The notes: generated from the letters alone by a model not told the origin. A DNA stretch of 64,000 bases from Ichthyophis bannanicus (GCA_033557465.1 CM066043.1:108180278-108244277), one strand, 5' to 3'. Positions 34,491 to 45,993 are shown, numbered from the stretch's first letter. Translations and numbers: made by a program.

Positions 34491-37078
34491 CAAGGCCGGA
34501 TTTACATTGAGTGAGGCCCTACGCCAACAAAAATTGTGGGCCCCCAGCAGGGGCGGCCCAAGGGGGGTGCGGGGCCTCATTTGCATAAATATTTGCATAA
34601 TGTTACCATATACTAACTTTTAGTAAACGTGCCTCTTAATGAGTGTATGGATAAAGAAAGACTAAAAGATTTCTACATTACTATAATCCAGTGCCAACTG
34701 CCAGACACATTAGGAACTACTACAAACACTGCCCATTTAGAACCCATAGCAAACCCGCCGTATCCTAACAGCACTACCAGGACTCACAAAGCACCATACT
34801 CTACCAATCAAAAGGCAACACTGCAAATATTAAACCAATACATTTCAGAGAACAACAATACATGACCTAATGTGGAAAGAGAACAAGTGGCAATGTCAAA
34901 TAGGAATTATATAAACAGAAACACTCAGCTCAGTTACACATGCAGAACATAGACCATCACCAAACAAGTAATCACAATTTAGAAACAGGAAGACAATAAT
35001 TAAACTGGGAATCCCAAAAGCCAAACTTGGAATGTACAACACTGTAGAAATAAAACTATACATTAATTTGCTCTTCTACTAAACAAAGCGCAGACGTTAA
35101 TGATGCACATTTACCAGAGCTGACATATTCCAATTAATAAATTCAAAATAAAGAGATATTTTTCTACCTTTTGTGCATTTTTTTCAGCTGCAATTGCTCC
35201 TGCCACTTTCTTCTGGTTTCTTCGTGTCTTCTGCTAACTCTCCATCGTCTGCTGTCCATTTGTCCTTTCTTCTCTCTTCTAGTTTTTTTCCATTCTCTCT
35301 CTACATCTGCTTTAACATACTAATCTTTCTCCTTTTGCTCTTTCCTCATTCCTATTTCATCCACTCAAATTTTACCCCTCCATCCTCAATCCCCACTTAC
35401 GCTCCCAATACCCGGCCAATTGTAGATTTTTTATCCCTCCCACACAAAATATTTTTTCCCTTCTCCATTTTACTCTTCCAGCCCCATCCCATTCTAATCC
35501 TCCCCCAACATCAGCTCCCTTTTAGTTCCAGCCTCACCCAGCATCCATTCCCTTCTAGTCCCTGCATCAGCCCATTTCCAGTCCTAGCCACCCATCAGCC
35601 CATTTCCAGTCCTAGCAACCTCCCAACCCAATACCAGTCCTAGCCCCCCCATCAGCCCACTTACAGTCCTAACCCCCCATCACCCCATTTTCAGTTTAAG
35701 CCCCCCCTATAACCCATTACCAGTCCTAACCCCCATCAGCCCACTTCCAGTCCTAACCCCATCAACCCATTTCCAGTCAGCCCCCCATCGCCCATTGCCA
35801 GTCCTACCCCCCCCCCATCAGCCCACAGCCCATTACCAGTCCTAACCCCATCAGCCCACCTCAAGTCCTAACCCCATCAACCCATTTCCAGTCAGCCCCC
35901 CATAGCCCATTGCCAGTCCTAACCCCCCCTATCAGCCCACAGCCCACTTCCAGTCCTAACCCCATCAACCCATTTCCAGTCAGCCCCCCAAAGCCCATTA
36001 CCAGTTCTAACCCCCCCCATCAGCCCACAGTCCATTACCAGTCTTAACCCCCCATAGCCCATTACCAGTCCTAACCCCATCAGCCCACCTCCAGTCTTAA
36101 CCCCCCAGCCCATTTCCAGTCCTAGCCCCCCCCATAGCCCATTACCAGACAGCCCCCATCAGCCCACAGCCCATTACCAGTCCTAACCCCATCAGCCCAC
36201 CGCCAGTGTTAGCCCCCCCCATCAGCCCATTTCCAGTCCTAGCCCCCCCATAGCCCATTACCAGTCCTAACCCCCTCCCAAAAGCCCACAGCCCATTACG
36301 AGTCCGAACACCATCAGCCCACCTCCATTAATAACCCCCCCCGCCCATTTCCAGTCCTAGCCCCCATAGCCCATTACCAGACAGCCCCATCAGCCCACAG
36401 CCCATTACCAGTCTTAACCCCCCCCCATAACCCATTACCAGTTCTAACCCCCCCCCAACAGCCCACAGGCCATTACCAAACCTAACACCATCAGCCCACC
36501 TCCAGTCTTAACCCCCCCAGCCCATTTCCAGTCCCAGCCCCCCCCCCAATAGCCCATTACCAGTCCTACCCCCCCTCCCCTCCCCCCATCGGCCTAAAGT
36601 AAAATTTTAAAAAAAATAAAACGCTGGCTGCTACCGCTGCCGCCGCGGCCGCAGCAGCGGCAGCATGGAATGACCCGCGGGGCCCCCTCTGCCTGGCTGA
36701 ATCCCTCCCTCCCTCCCTCCCTCCGCAACGGCTGAGCCCCTCTGTGCAGGCTTTGAGATGCGCGAAGGGAGAGTGTCTCCCTCGCATCTCTGTTAAGCCC
36801 GCAGGGGCTGATGGGAAATCCAGCACGGAGGGAGGGACGGACGGACGGATTCAGCCGGCAGAGGGGACCCCGCGGGACAGTCCATGCTGCCGCGGCAGAA
36901 GAGGGGGCAGCAGAGGGGGGCCCGCAGGACAGTCCATGCTGCCGCGGCGGCAGCCAGCGTTTTTTTTTTTTTTAAATTTAATTTTAAGGCGGCTAACAAT
37001 TTTTTAAATTTTTGTGGGCCCTTGTCAGCTGTGGGCCCTACGCCAGGCGTAGTTGGCGTATAGGTAAATCCGGCCCTG
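34491..37078 (-). mobile_element. Non-autonomous hAT-type transposon, copy 2 (2.6 kb, reversed)
   Basis: Same family as copies at 5884 and 37538 but inverted. The ends are CAAGGCCGGATTTA and the complement of CAGGGCCGGATTTACCTATA. Flanking octamers TTCGCAGC (34483-34490) and TTTGCAGC (37079-37086) form the target-site duplication. The C-rich minisatellite is at about 35560-36560, and a rearranged foldback with short poly-A/T runs at 36600-36980. Confidence 0.9.
35560..36560. repeat. C-rich minisatellite inside hAT copy 2
   Basis: Degenerate units containing CCCATTACCAGTCCTAACCC and CATCAGCCCA, the complement of the arrays in the sister copies. About 1 kb long. Confidence 0.88.
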
Positions 37079-37537
37079 TTTGCAGCATATCACTAACCAG
37101 GCAGCAGCTGAATATTACGACTGCCTGTTTAGTGATAGCTGCTGCCCCTGAATGTCCACAGCACACCCTTATGCTAATCGGTTAGCATTGGGACGTATAG
37201 CGTTGGCACCCGCAGATATTCAGCAGCACCCAGCAGCCCTAACTGTGTTAGGGTCACTGAATATCCCACAGAGCAGCATTTACTCGGTTTGCAGGTCTGC
37301 AAACCATGCAAATGCCTTTGAATATCGTCCTCCCCCACAAGTGAGATCAGATGCTGCTTAGAGTGGTACATGCATACTCTCTGAGATCTAATCTTAAGGG
37401 CTTCCTGCCCATATAACAAAAAAATTAAAAGCAAATGATTAGACCAAGGAACATCACAATTTCTTAAATTCTGAACAGTCCATTAAAAAGCTGCTTTCTT
37501 GTGCAGCAAAAGCTGGTGCAATGTTTGCCCTTACAGG

Positions 37538-39749
37538 CAGGGCCGGATTTACCTATACGCCAACTAAGCCTGGAGGGAGGGATTCAGCCAGGCAGAGGGG
37601 GCCCCACGGGTCAGTCCATGCTGCCGCGGCCACAGCCGCAGCAGCAGCGGTAGCAGCCAGCGTTTTATTTTTTTTATTAAATTTTACTTTAGGCCGATGG
37701 GGGGAGGACTGGTAATGGGCTATTGGGGGGGGGCTGGGACTGGAAATGGGTTGGGGGGGTTAAGACTGGAGGTGGGCTGATGGGGTTAGGACTGGTAATG
37801 GGCTGTGGGCTGTTGGGGGGGGTTAGAACTGGTAATGGGGTATGGGGGGGTTAAGACTGGTAATGGGCTGTGGGCTGATGGGGGCTGTCTGGTAATGGGC
37901 TATGGAGGGGCTAGGACTGAAAATGGGCTGGGGGGGTTAAGACTGGAGTTGGGCTGATGGGGTTAGGACTGGTAATGGGCTGTGGGCTGTTGGGAGGGGG
38001 TTAGGACTGGTAATGGGCTATGGGGGGGCTAAGACAGGAAATGGGCTGATGGGGGGGCGAACACTGGCGGTGGGCTGATGGGGTTAGGACTGGTAATGGG
38101 CTGTGGGCGGTTGGGGGGGTTAGGACGGGTAATGGGCTATGGGGGGGTTAGGACTGATAATGGGCTATGGGGGGGCTAGGACAGGAAATGGGCTGATGGG
38201 GAGGGGTTAGGACTTGAGGTGGGCTGATGGGGTTAGGACTGGTAATGGGCTGTGGGCTGTTGAGGGGGGGTTAGAACTGATAATGGGCTATGGGGGGCTG
38301 ACTGGAAATGGGTTGATGGGGTTAGGACTGGAAGTGGGCTGTGGGGGGTTAGGACTGGTAATGGGTTATAGGGGGGGCTTAAACTGGTAATGGGCTATGG
38401 GGGGGTTAAGACTGGTAATGGGCTGTGGGCTGATGGGGGGGTTAGAACTGATAATGGGCTATGGGGGGCTGACTGGAAATGGGTTGATGGGGTTAGGACT
38501 GGAAGTGGGCTGATGGGGGGTTAGGACTGGTAATGGGTTATAGGGGGGGCTTAAACTGAAAATGGGCTGATGGGGGGTTAGGACTGTAAGTGGGCTGATG
38601 GGGGGGCTAGGACTGGTATTGGGTTGGGGGGTTGCTAGGACTGGAAATGGGCTGATGCAGGGACTAGAAGGGAATGGATGCTGGGTGAGGCTGGAACTAG
38701 AAGGGAGCTGATGTTGGGGGAGGATTAGAATGGGATTGGGCTGGAAGAGTAAAATGGAGAAGGGAAAAAATATTTTGTGTGGGAGGGATAAAAAATCTAC
38801 AATTGGCCGGGTATTGGGAGAGTAAGTGGGGATTGAGGATGGAGGGGTACAATTTGAGTGGATGAAATAGGAATGAGGAAAGAGCAAAAGGAGAAAGATT
38901 AGTATGTTAAAGCAGATGTAGAGAGAGAATGGAAAAAAACTAGAAGAGAGAAGAAAGGACAAATGGACAGCAGACGATGGAGAGTTAGCAGAAGACACGA
39001 AGAAACCAGAAGAAAGTGGCTGGAGCAATTGCAGCTGAAAAAAATGCACAAAAGGTAGAAAAATATCTCTTTATTTTGAATTTATTAATTGGAATATGTC
39101 AGCTCTGGTAAATGTGCATCATTAACGTCTGCGCTTTGTTTAGTAGAAGAGCAAATTAATGTATAGTTTTATTTCTACAGTGTTGTACATTCCAAGTTTG
39201 GCTTTTGGGATTCCCAGTTTAATTATTGTCTTCCTGTTTCTAAATTGTGATTACTTGTTTGGTGATGGTCTATGTTCTGCATGTGTAACTGAGCTGAGGT
39301 GTTCTGTTTATATAATTCCTATTTGACATTGCCACTTGTTCTCTTTCCCCAGTAGGTCATGTATTGTTGTTCTATGAAATGTATTGGTTTAATATTTTCA
39401 GTGTTGCCTTTTGATTGGTAGAGTATGGTGCTTTGTGAGTCCTGGTAGTGCTGTTAGGATACGGCTGGTTTGCTATGGGTTCTAAATGGGCAGTGTTTGT
39501 AGTAGTTCCTAATGTGTCTGGCAGTTGGCACTGGATTATAGTAATGTAGAAATCTTTTAGTCTTTCTTTATCCATACACTCATTAAGAGGCACGTTTACT
39601 AAAAGTTAGTATATGGTAACATTATGCAAATATTTATGCAAATGAGGCCCCTTATGCAAATGAGGCCCCGCACCCCCCTTGGGCCGCCCCTGCTGGGGGC
39701 CCACAATTTTTGTTGGCGTAGGGCCTCACTCAAGGTAAATCCGGCCCTG
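37538..39749 (+). mobile_element. Non-autonomous hAT-type transposon, copy 3 (2.2 kb)
   Basis: The ends CAGGGCCGGATTTACCTATA and AGGTAAATCCGGCCCTG lie in a perfect 8-bp target-site duplication, CTTACAGG (37530-37537 and 39750-39757). It has lost one arm of the foldback found in copy 1. It lies 459 bp from copy 2 and in opposite orientation. The unique segment (38660-39720) is nearly identical to that of copy 1. Confidence 0.93.
37690..38660. repeat. G-rich minisatellite inside hAT copy 3
   Basis: Tandem degenerate units based on GGGCTGATGGGGTTAGGACT and GGTAATGGGCTATGG, longer than the array in copy 1. Confidence 0.88.
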
Positions 39750-40055
39750 CTTACAGGGAATAGACTTGTTCACTAATTGAGATAAACCATGCAGGGACCT
39801 TATGCATGAAAAAAATTCACTTCTGAACCAATTCCCAATATATCAACATGAAAGTTAAAATCTCCCAATAGCATAAGATGCTTCCTTTCAGTCCTTAATA
39901 TCCAAAATTAACTGCGTAAGGCTACATCATTTTGTACCATTTAGTAAGTCTAGGGAAGATACAAGAGGGAATTGAGAGAATGCATATAGGCTATAGGAAA
40001 ACTGTACGAAGTCAAACATTCATAAAACAGAGGCTATGTGGATGAGCTTAAGCAT

Positions 40056-40600
40056 AACAACATAGTATATGACGGCAGGTAAAGACCAGTATGGTCCATC
40101 TAGTCTGCCCAGTAAGGTGGCTAGAGTAGTTGTAAATGACGTTCCATGCAGGTCACCCCCCTTTATGCCTGTGTTTAGGGTTGTACCCATCGCTCCATGC
40201 AGGTCAGCCCCCTCTGTTTATTGAAGTATAAAAGATATTTAAGTTTGCTTTGATTTTATCCTCTTGCTATGAAGGGATCTACTGTGTCTGTCGCATGCCA
40301 TTTTGAATTCTGTCACTGCATTTGCCCCTACCACCTCCATTGGGAGGGCATTCCAAGCATCCACCACCCTTTCAGTGAAAAAGTATTTCCTGATGCTGAT
40401 TTTAAGTTTACCCCCTTACAGCTTCATGTTATGCCCTCTATTTTACAGCGTCCCCTTCTTTGAAAAAGGTTTGTTTGTTCATTAATACCCTTTAAGTATT
40501 TAAAGATCTGTATCATATCTCCCCTCCTCCAGGGTATATATATTTAGGCCTTCAAGTCTCTTCTCAAAAATCTTCTGGCACAGTTTACAAAGAAAACCTT
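40056..40600 (-). mobile_element. CR1-type LINE 3' end
   Basis: The plus strand carries the complement of a CR1 end. GACGGCAGGTAAAGACCAG and CATCTAGTCTGCCCAGTAA form the tail. The coding end is marked by CACCTCCATTGGGAGGGCAT, AAGTATTTCCTGATGCTG and AGATCTGTATCATATCTCCC. Frames on the plus strand here are shadows. Confidence 0.82.
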
Positions 40601-40709
40601 GACTAGTACTGACTTTCCATCTCTCTTGCCATTTCGACCTAGGACTATACAGGCCTGACCTTCAGGGGTGCACTGTGTTACTGCCCCTAGGCTACAGAGC
40701 CTTTTAAGC

Positions 40710-42720
40710 CAGTGGATTGGACGACTCTGTCATTAGTGAATCACGATATCCCTGTGGTCACGGAGACAAAAACTTTGGGGGGTTTATTATAATCACAACT
40801 TATCTTAGATTCACCAATAGAGACAGTCATAACAAAAGCCTGGCTAAAATTGAAGATGATACGTCAACTGAGATCATATCTGTGTCTACGAGACTTCCAT
40901 AAAATGGTCCAGTTGACTGTTCTAAGTTGCCTGCTCTACTGTAATATGATTTACTTGGGGTTTCTGAAGCATGCTTTAAAAAGCTCCAGCAGGTAAAGCA
41001 GTGGGTAAGGTTGGAGAAGGAAGAAGGGGGCAAGACACCATTGGAAATGGAAATTTGACTGAGGAAACTCTGAAAGGAGCAAACAGGACTTGAAACCCTT
41101 TTGTACAATTCTCGTTGCAGATGTGGGATAAATTAAAAGAGCTATTGTCTGGGGATAAAGAGGTATTTAAAAATATGCCTATTAAGTTTATTGGAGGTTT
41201 TCTACCTGGTTGAACCTATGAGGCAATTAGACAATGGCAGGATTTATTGGTTTGGGGGCAAATGATTCACCCAGTAAGGGGAGGGGGGTCTTGAGTTTAG
41301 ATGAACTGAAGGGAAGATACAAGCTGATAGGGAGAGACTGTTTTTATTACTGACAATTAAAATATGTGGAGCTTGATCCTGGAAGGGGCACATCTGGGCT
41401 GTCCAGACATCCCCGGACAGGATGGGTTCCATTGCACCCTTTTCTGCACTGCAGGAGCTAGACGTTCACGTAGATGGCAGGATCAGGCAATGGGACAGCC
41501 CAGCATGCCCATGTTGCAGCCGCAGGGACATCCTTGAGTCAGCACAGCCAGCCCCCCCCCCCCCTCTACTCCCACTGGTGTGTCGACAGCCTGGCCCCCG
41601 AAACTGGTTTCTCCATAGCCCAACCCTTGGTGGGTCTGCTGGGGCTGGATTTGGGTGACGGGGCAGTTTCTATCATGGCTCTGTTGCATTGGGGGGGCTG
41701 CTGGGCCTGGGTGCAAGGGGGACCAGTGCTTATTCCACTTCCAAGGTGGAATAAGCAGTGCTTCCCCCTGGTGCTCTCTGAATGTACAGGGTCGTGACCT
41801 GAATCAGCCCTGTACACCTGGGTGACTGACTCACCAAAGTCCCACCCATGCCTTGACCCTGTGCCGCCCTGTCTTCATCTCCCTGCATAGAGCCTCTGTG
41901 CATGTGGGGAGACTGTGTCCTTGCATTCAGGCAGGACGGCTGGCAGGGCTGCACGTCCCACCAGGACATACAGCCCCGCAAGTTGCCTTCCTGAATCAGG
42001 CCCTATGTGAATATAGAAATAATTTGGTCTGATCTGGAGAGAGCGCTGTGCAAGCACCTTTTGAATTAGTCTATAACACACAAGTTGTCTCTAAGGGCCT
42101 GCTTTTCTATCTTTATAAGTTGTTAACTCCCATGGGTAGAGAAACCCTGGGTCACTTGAAAAAATGGGAAGATGATTTGTGGGGAGAATGGGGTGAAATA
42201 GTTTGGGGGCGGACTTTTCGAGCCACTGGAAGACTGGCAAGGCCGGCCTCGATTGTTCAGAATGGGTCTAAAATTTTATATAGAATGTACTCAGACTATC
42301 TTAAATTGAATGAAATGCAGACCTCTTCTAGATCTAAATGATGGAGAGAGTGTGACCAGATTTGAGATTTGATACACATGTGGTGAAAATGTCAAAAGAT
42401 TCAAATATTTTGGGAGTAAGGCACTCAATGGTTAAAAAAGATGATGGGTTAGATATAGCGCAAGATCTGAAGTTCTTTTTAATAAATTATATTTTCGCCG
42501 GGATGAATGAGGAGATGGGTAAATTGATTTTGCTTTGTGTTGTCGGGGCATGAATGGAAACAGTTACACACTGGAAGAGACCTCGGACACCGAATCTAGA
42601 AGCAGTACTTTGTTGGACTGATTGGATATACCTGACATCACAACTCACTACTGTCAGATTGCAAATCTAGGGCGTTTAAGAAGCAATAAGAATCATATGA
42701 ACTTTGGTTGAAGTCTCAAT
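40710..42720 (+). mobile_element. Tx1-like LINE, ORF2 end, split by a hairpin-chain repeat
   Basis: The left part (40710-41384) is broken, with MWDKLKELLSGDKEVFKNMP readable near 41121. The right part (42004-42720) has LYKLLTPMGRETLGHLKKWE and RLARPASIVQNGSKILYRMY. These are the order and residues expected near the C-terminus of a Tx1/L1 ORF2. The segment 41385-42003 between them is a different repeat. Sense orientation is opposite to the NLR gene. Confidence 0.72.
41385..42003 (-). repeat. Hairpin-chain repeat, copy C
   Basis: Inverted relative to copy B. It has hairpins 41729-41738 with 41746-41755 (10-bp core, TTATTCCAC type) and TGTACAGGG/CCCTGTACA at 41783-41791 with 41808-41816. The end near 42003 matches the start of copy B. 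It splits the Tx1-like LINE, so it is younger than that LINE and behaves as a mobile repeat. Confidence 0.75.
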
Positions 42721-42749
42721 AATAGCATAAGGACATGGTTTGGAGGTAA

Positions 42750-43480
42750 TAGCACACTGGGGCCGGCATTCTGTAAAACAAATAGTGGAGTTGGATGTCT
42801 GGGATGGACGTCCAACCCACGCTCAGCCCCAGAATGCGATTCCGGTCCAAGCGCTCCTCCCACGTACACAGCATTTGTGCGGGGAGTGCTGGACGGGAGC
42901 AGGAGGGGGTGCAACAGAAACAGGACGGAGGCTGAGCGAGGGAGTGGTTAGCTGCCGGGATGTACAGGGCCTATTCAGTCAGGCCCCTGTATGTCCCACG
43001 GCACTCAGCTGCACGCCCAGTTTATTCCACTCTGAAGGTGGAATAAGTCCCGGGTGCCCCCCACAGTGTGCGCTGCACTCCCCCAAAACCCAGGCATCTG
43101 GCCTTGCTGTCCTCCTGCAGCCACGATCCGGGCCATGGGGGCTTCTGGTGTCGGCAGGATCGCAGGCTGCAGGGGCGGACTTGGCCTATGGCATTCCAAG
43201 CCATCAGATAGATGGCTCATTGCCATGGCACCAGCAGTGGCATTCTGGCATTGGGACGGGCAGTTCCCTATACACCGATCTCATCGTCCTATGGAGAGCG
43301 CCTGGATGTCTATGTCCCCGATTCTGCCATCGCAGACACATCCGGGCCGCGCAGCAGTAGAATTGGGTCCATCTTCTGCATGTCCAGTTTTTGCCCGGCC
43401 AATGTGGTCAGATGTGCAGGAACCAGACTGTGCCTCCACAGGGGGAGGGGGTTATTTTTTGGGGGTACAATATGGACAGG
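42750..43480. repeat. Hairpin-chain repeat, copy D
   Basis: Hairpins occur at 42790-42799 with 42807-42816 (9 of 10 bp), around 42963-42991 (TACAGGGCC type) and at 43022-43030 with 43038-43046 (TTATTCCAC/GTGGAATAA). It resembles copies A-C in order and GC richness. The long plus-strand frames (up to 206 codons) have no family resemblance. Confidence 0.7.
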
Positions 43481-43569
43481 CAATTAAATTTGTGGTACTG
43501 AAAGTGCTGGATGCATATAATAATTTTTTAAAAACTCCAACGAAAACAAAATCTGACCTCTAAGATGAT

Positions 43570-44560
43570 AACCTATAGCAAGATATGGGAAAGAGGAGCA
43601 CTATTATTTCAGGTTTTGCACTGGTTACCTAGAAGCACAAATTAGATTTAAAATACTCTCTGTTTGACCTCCAAGGCCATAGAGGATACAGGGCCAGAAT
43701 ATCAATTTATATACCGCTGAGATCTCTTCATTCCAATAGTTTGATAATTTTGTGGTTACCACCAGTCAGAAAGTTTGATTAGTTGGGACACGTGTTGGCA
43801 ATTTCTTAGGGGCGATCCCTGAATTGTGGAATAGATTGCCAGAGGACCAGTAAAATATTAAAGATTAACTTAACTTTAGGAAGCAGCTAAAAACCTGGCT
43901 ATTCAAGGAGTAAGTTGGGGGGAGGGGGGCTATTCAGTGGTGGCGGCTAAGACTTGTAGAGCATCTAGCCATCACTGCTGAATTCTAACCCCGGATATGT
44001 AATGCCAGGGTCAGATCCAGCCACTGGCATTGGATATCGGGGTCACCGCAGAAGCTAACCGAGCAGCGGCCGTGAAGTTAGCGACGGGTGCCACCTCCTA
44101 TCTGCCCTGGGTGCCCACGACACACCCCGATGCTAGCGGCTTAGCACTGGGACATGTAGTAGCAGTCGCACCCATGGAAATCCAGTGGCTCTAACCATAT
44201 TAGTGCTGCTGAATACCCCGTTTAGCGACATTTACATGATTTGCAGATCTGCAATCCATGTAAATGCCTTTGAATGTCGCCTCTAAATTATTAGCAGTCT
44301 TTGAGATGAATATGATACCAGCTGTTGTATTTGATGATATAGTTTGGAAACGTATTAGAGTTTAGCAATGTACAGCTGTGAGAGCGGTTGTAGAATTATT
44401 TACTACAGAATTTTATGGGTGAGAATAGGCTGGGGAAAGTTTGGGGTATAGGGAACACTGCTGTTATGTTAACCTGTTATATTCCATGCTGCACAATTGT
44501 AATTGAAAGTAGTGGAATATAAGCTTGAATATTAAATTAAAATTAAATTAAATGAAGCCA
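43570..44560 (+). mobile_element. L2-group LINE 3' end with an inserted ATTCAG-type repeat
   Basis: 43600-43925 reads as a decayed C-terminal domain (LHWLPREAQIRFKIL, ELWNRLPED, FRKQLKTWLF). The non-coding tail continues after the insert, at 44291-44560. It ends in a TATTCCA/TGGAATA hairpin, a TATAAGC string and an ATTAAA-type tract. Confidence 0.65.
43925..44290. repeat. ATTCAG-type interspersed repeat, uninterrupted copy
   Basis: It begins near CTATTCAGTGGTGGCGGCTA and ends AAATGCCTTTGAATGTCGCC. It is the intact counterpart of the repeat split at 34312-37333, about 365 bp long. Class unknown. Confidence 0.7.
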
Positions 44561-44648
44561 AGGCTTTAAAATAAATGGTATATCAAGGTTGTTATCAACC
44601 ATTAATCATACTCGCTTTAGAACTAACTCTATTTCTCCTCTCTGTCCG

Positions 44649-44735
44649 CATAACTCGGGGTTTCCCAAACCTGTACCGGGGCCCCTACAGCCAATTAGGG
44701 TTTCAGCTTATCCACAATTAAGATACATGAAATCA
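44649..44735. repeat. Fragment of a hAT-type end repeat (GGTTTCCCAAACCTG)
   Basis: GGGGTTTCCCAAACCTGTAC, followed by TTATCCACAATTAAGATACA, matches a widespread hAT-derived repeat whose other member here is at 57634-57840. Confidence 0.5.
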
Positions 44736-45160
44736 ATTTGTGTTATGTGGAGACTCGGTATATACAAATTGATCTCCTGCCTCACTCTTTGGTTTTGACT
44801 GAGAGGGGAAGAGTTCCTCTAGGAAGGGAAACTGACCTGCAGACTGTGGACTCAGTTAGCTGGAATGACAAAAGAGCTAGAAATCATCTCATAGAGACAG
44901 AGCCTTTGTCTGGAGCATCTTCTTTAACTAAAAGTCATATGCGATGGGTCCTGAAGTGGATTGTTCCTTCTGTCCATTATAGAATCCACACCATAATTTT
45001 CCAGTAGCTCAGTGAAGGGAGGACCTGCATCAGTGCAAGGCTTCTATATCTGAAGAGTGCCGAGAAGAGAAAGCTGCATGTACATGCCTGGTGAGGCTCT
45101 CCAACCTGAGAAATTATGTCTCTTATGTCATACTGGATACAGCTTCCCATGAGTGCTTTG

Positions 45161-45570
45161 AGGGACATAATATTTTATTTAATTTATTTAGCTGCGCTTA
45201 TATACCGCTTTTCTCTGAGTCAGTAGTGTACATTCATCAAGAACAAGAACAGTGGATTACATTAAACCAATGTTAACTTATGTACAACAAAAAGGTGGAA
45301 CTTGTATTTTAAACAGATTTTACATATTTACAGGTTCATAGTGGATGCTTACATTATAGTATTAGCATAGTAACTTTGAATTATAAAAACCACAAACGTG
45401 TAAATATGTATCGGGGGGGGGGGGGGGGGATTGTGGGGAGAGACCATAGTGTTCAATAAAGAGATAGGTTTTCAATTGTTCTCAGAAGGTGAGGAGGTCA
45501 GTTGTGGATCTGAGGGGGGTTGGGAGGGTGTTCCACATGGATGAGGCATAGAGTAATAGTAAGTGTAGTT
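45161..45570 (-). mobile_element. L2-group LINE 3' tail
   Basis: The plus-strand TTTATTTAATTTATTTAG is the reversed tail, next to TATATACCGCTTTTCTC. The complement of the WN-LP block appears as GGGAGGGTGTTCCAC near 45523. A 17-base G run lies at 45413-45429. Only about 0.4 kb remains. Confidence 0.65.
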
Positions 45571-45993
45571 AGAATGAGGGATGCTAGACTAGATGGACAT
45601 TTATGTACCAAGAGGCATGTTCAAGCCAGAGAACTTCCCACTCTGTGTAGTAAGTGGATATGGTTAACCAACTGACTGCTATCTGGAAGGGCTGAGCCAG
45701 TCCTGATTTTGCTTCTATTGAATCTTTGGATTTGTAATTCCTGCTTTTCTTGAGACCTCAGTAGTAATAAACATGAATTGCAGGTAGATAACAGCCAAAC
45801 AACAACCAATGTTCAAGCCAAGAAATACATTTACCTTTAATTCTTGTTTATTTCCTCTTTGGTTTGTCTTTTGGATGTTGCCTTTTTTTCCTCTGACCTT
45901 GGGAGTAATGCCAGGACTGGTTCAACCTTTCCTGATCACCTAGAACTGTTTGAGAAACCCAGTTCCCTTGAAAAATGAACAAGCAGGACTTAC

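Larger units (their letters stand above)
34312..37333. repeat. ATTCAG-type interspersed repeat, split by hAT copy 2
   Basis: The flanks 34312-34490 and 37079-37333 match the start and end of the repeat at 43925-44290 (TATTCAGCACCGGCAGCTAA at one end, AAATGCCTTTGAATATCGTC at the other). The hAT element between them has a 7-of-8 target-site duplication. Confidence 0.75.
33865..40050 (-). mobile_element. Old L2-type LINE broken by three insertions
   Basis: Three minus-strand pieces appear to be one LINE: 39758-40050 (endonuclease end, with GDFNFH-like sequence), 37334-37529, and 33865-34311 (the segment between endonuclease and RT, frame 33872-34138, preceded by APWFTADLW). The gaps are filled by hAT copy 3 (37538-39749) and by an ATTCAG-type repeat (34312-37333) that itself holds hAT copy 2. 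Continuity is inferred from order, strand and the target-site duplications. Confidence 0.65.

Noticed and set aside
35560..36560. CRISPR-like array of short repeats
   Set aside because: Units are degenerate and contiguous without unique spacers, inside a eukaryotic transposon; it is a minisatellite.
42740..43563. Plus-strand frames of 169-206 codons
   Set aside because: Same GC-rich repeat family as at 21822; low-complexity composition and competing frames.
22743..45993. Additional LRR exons in the 23-kb intron
   Set aside because: No further segment had an acceptor, about 171 open bases in phase, a GT donor and the LRR leucine pattern on the minus strand.
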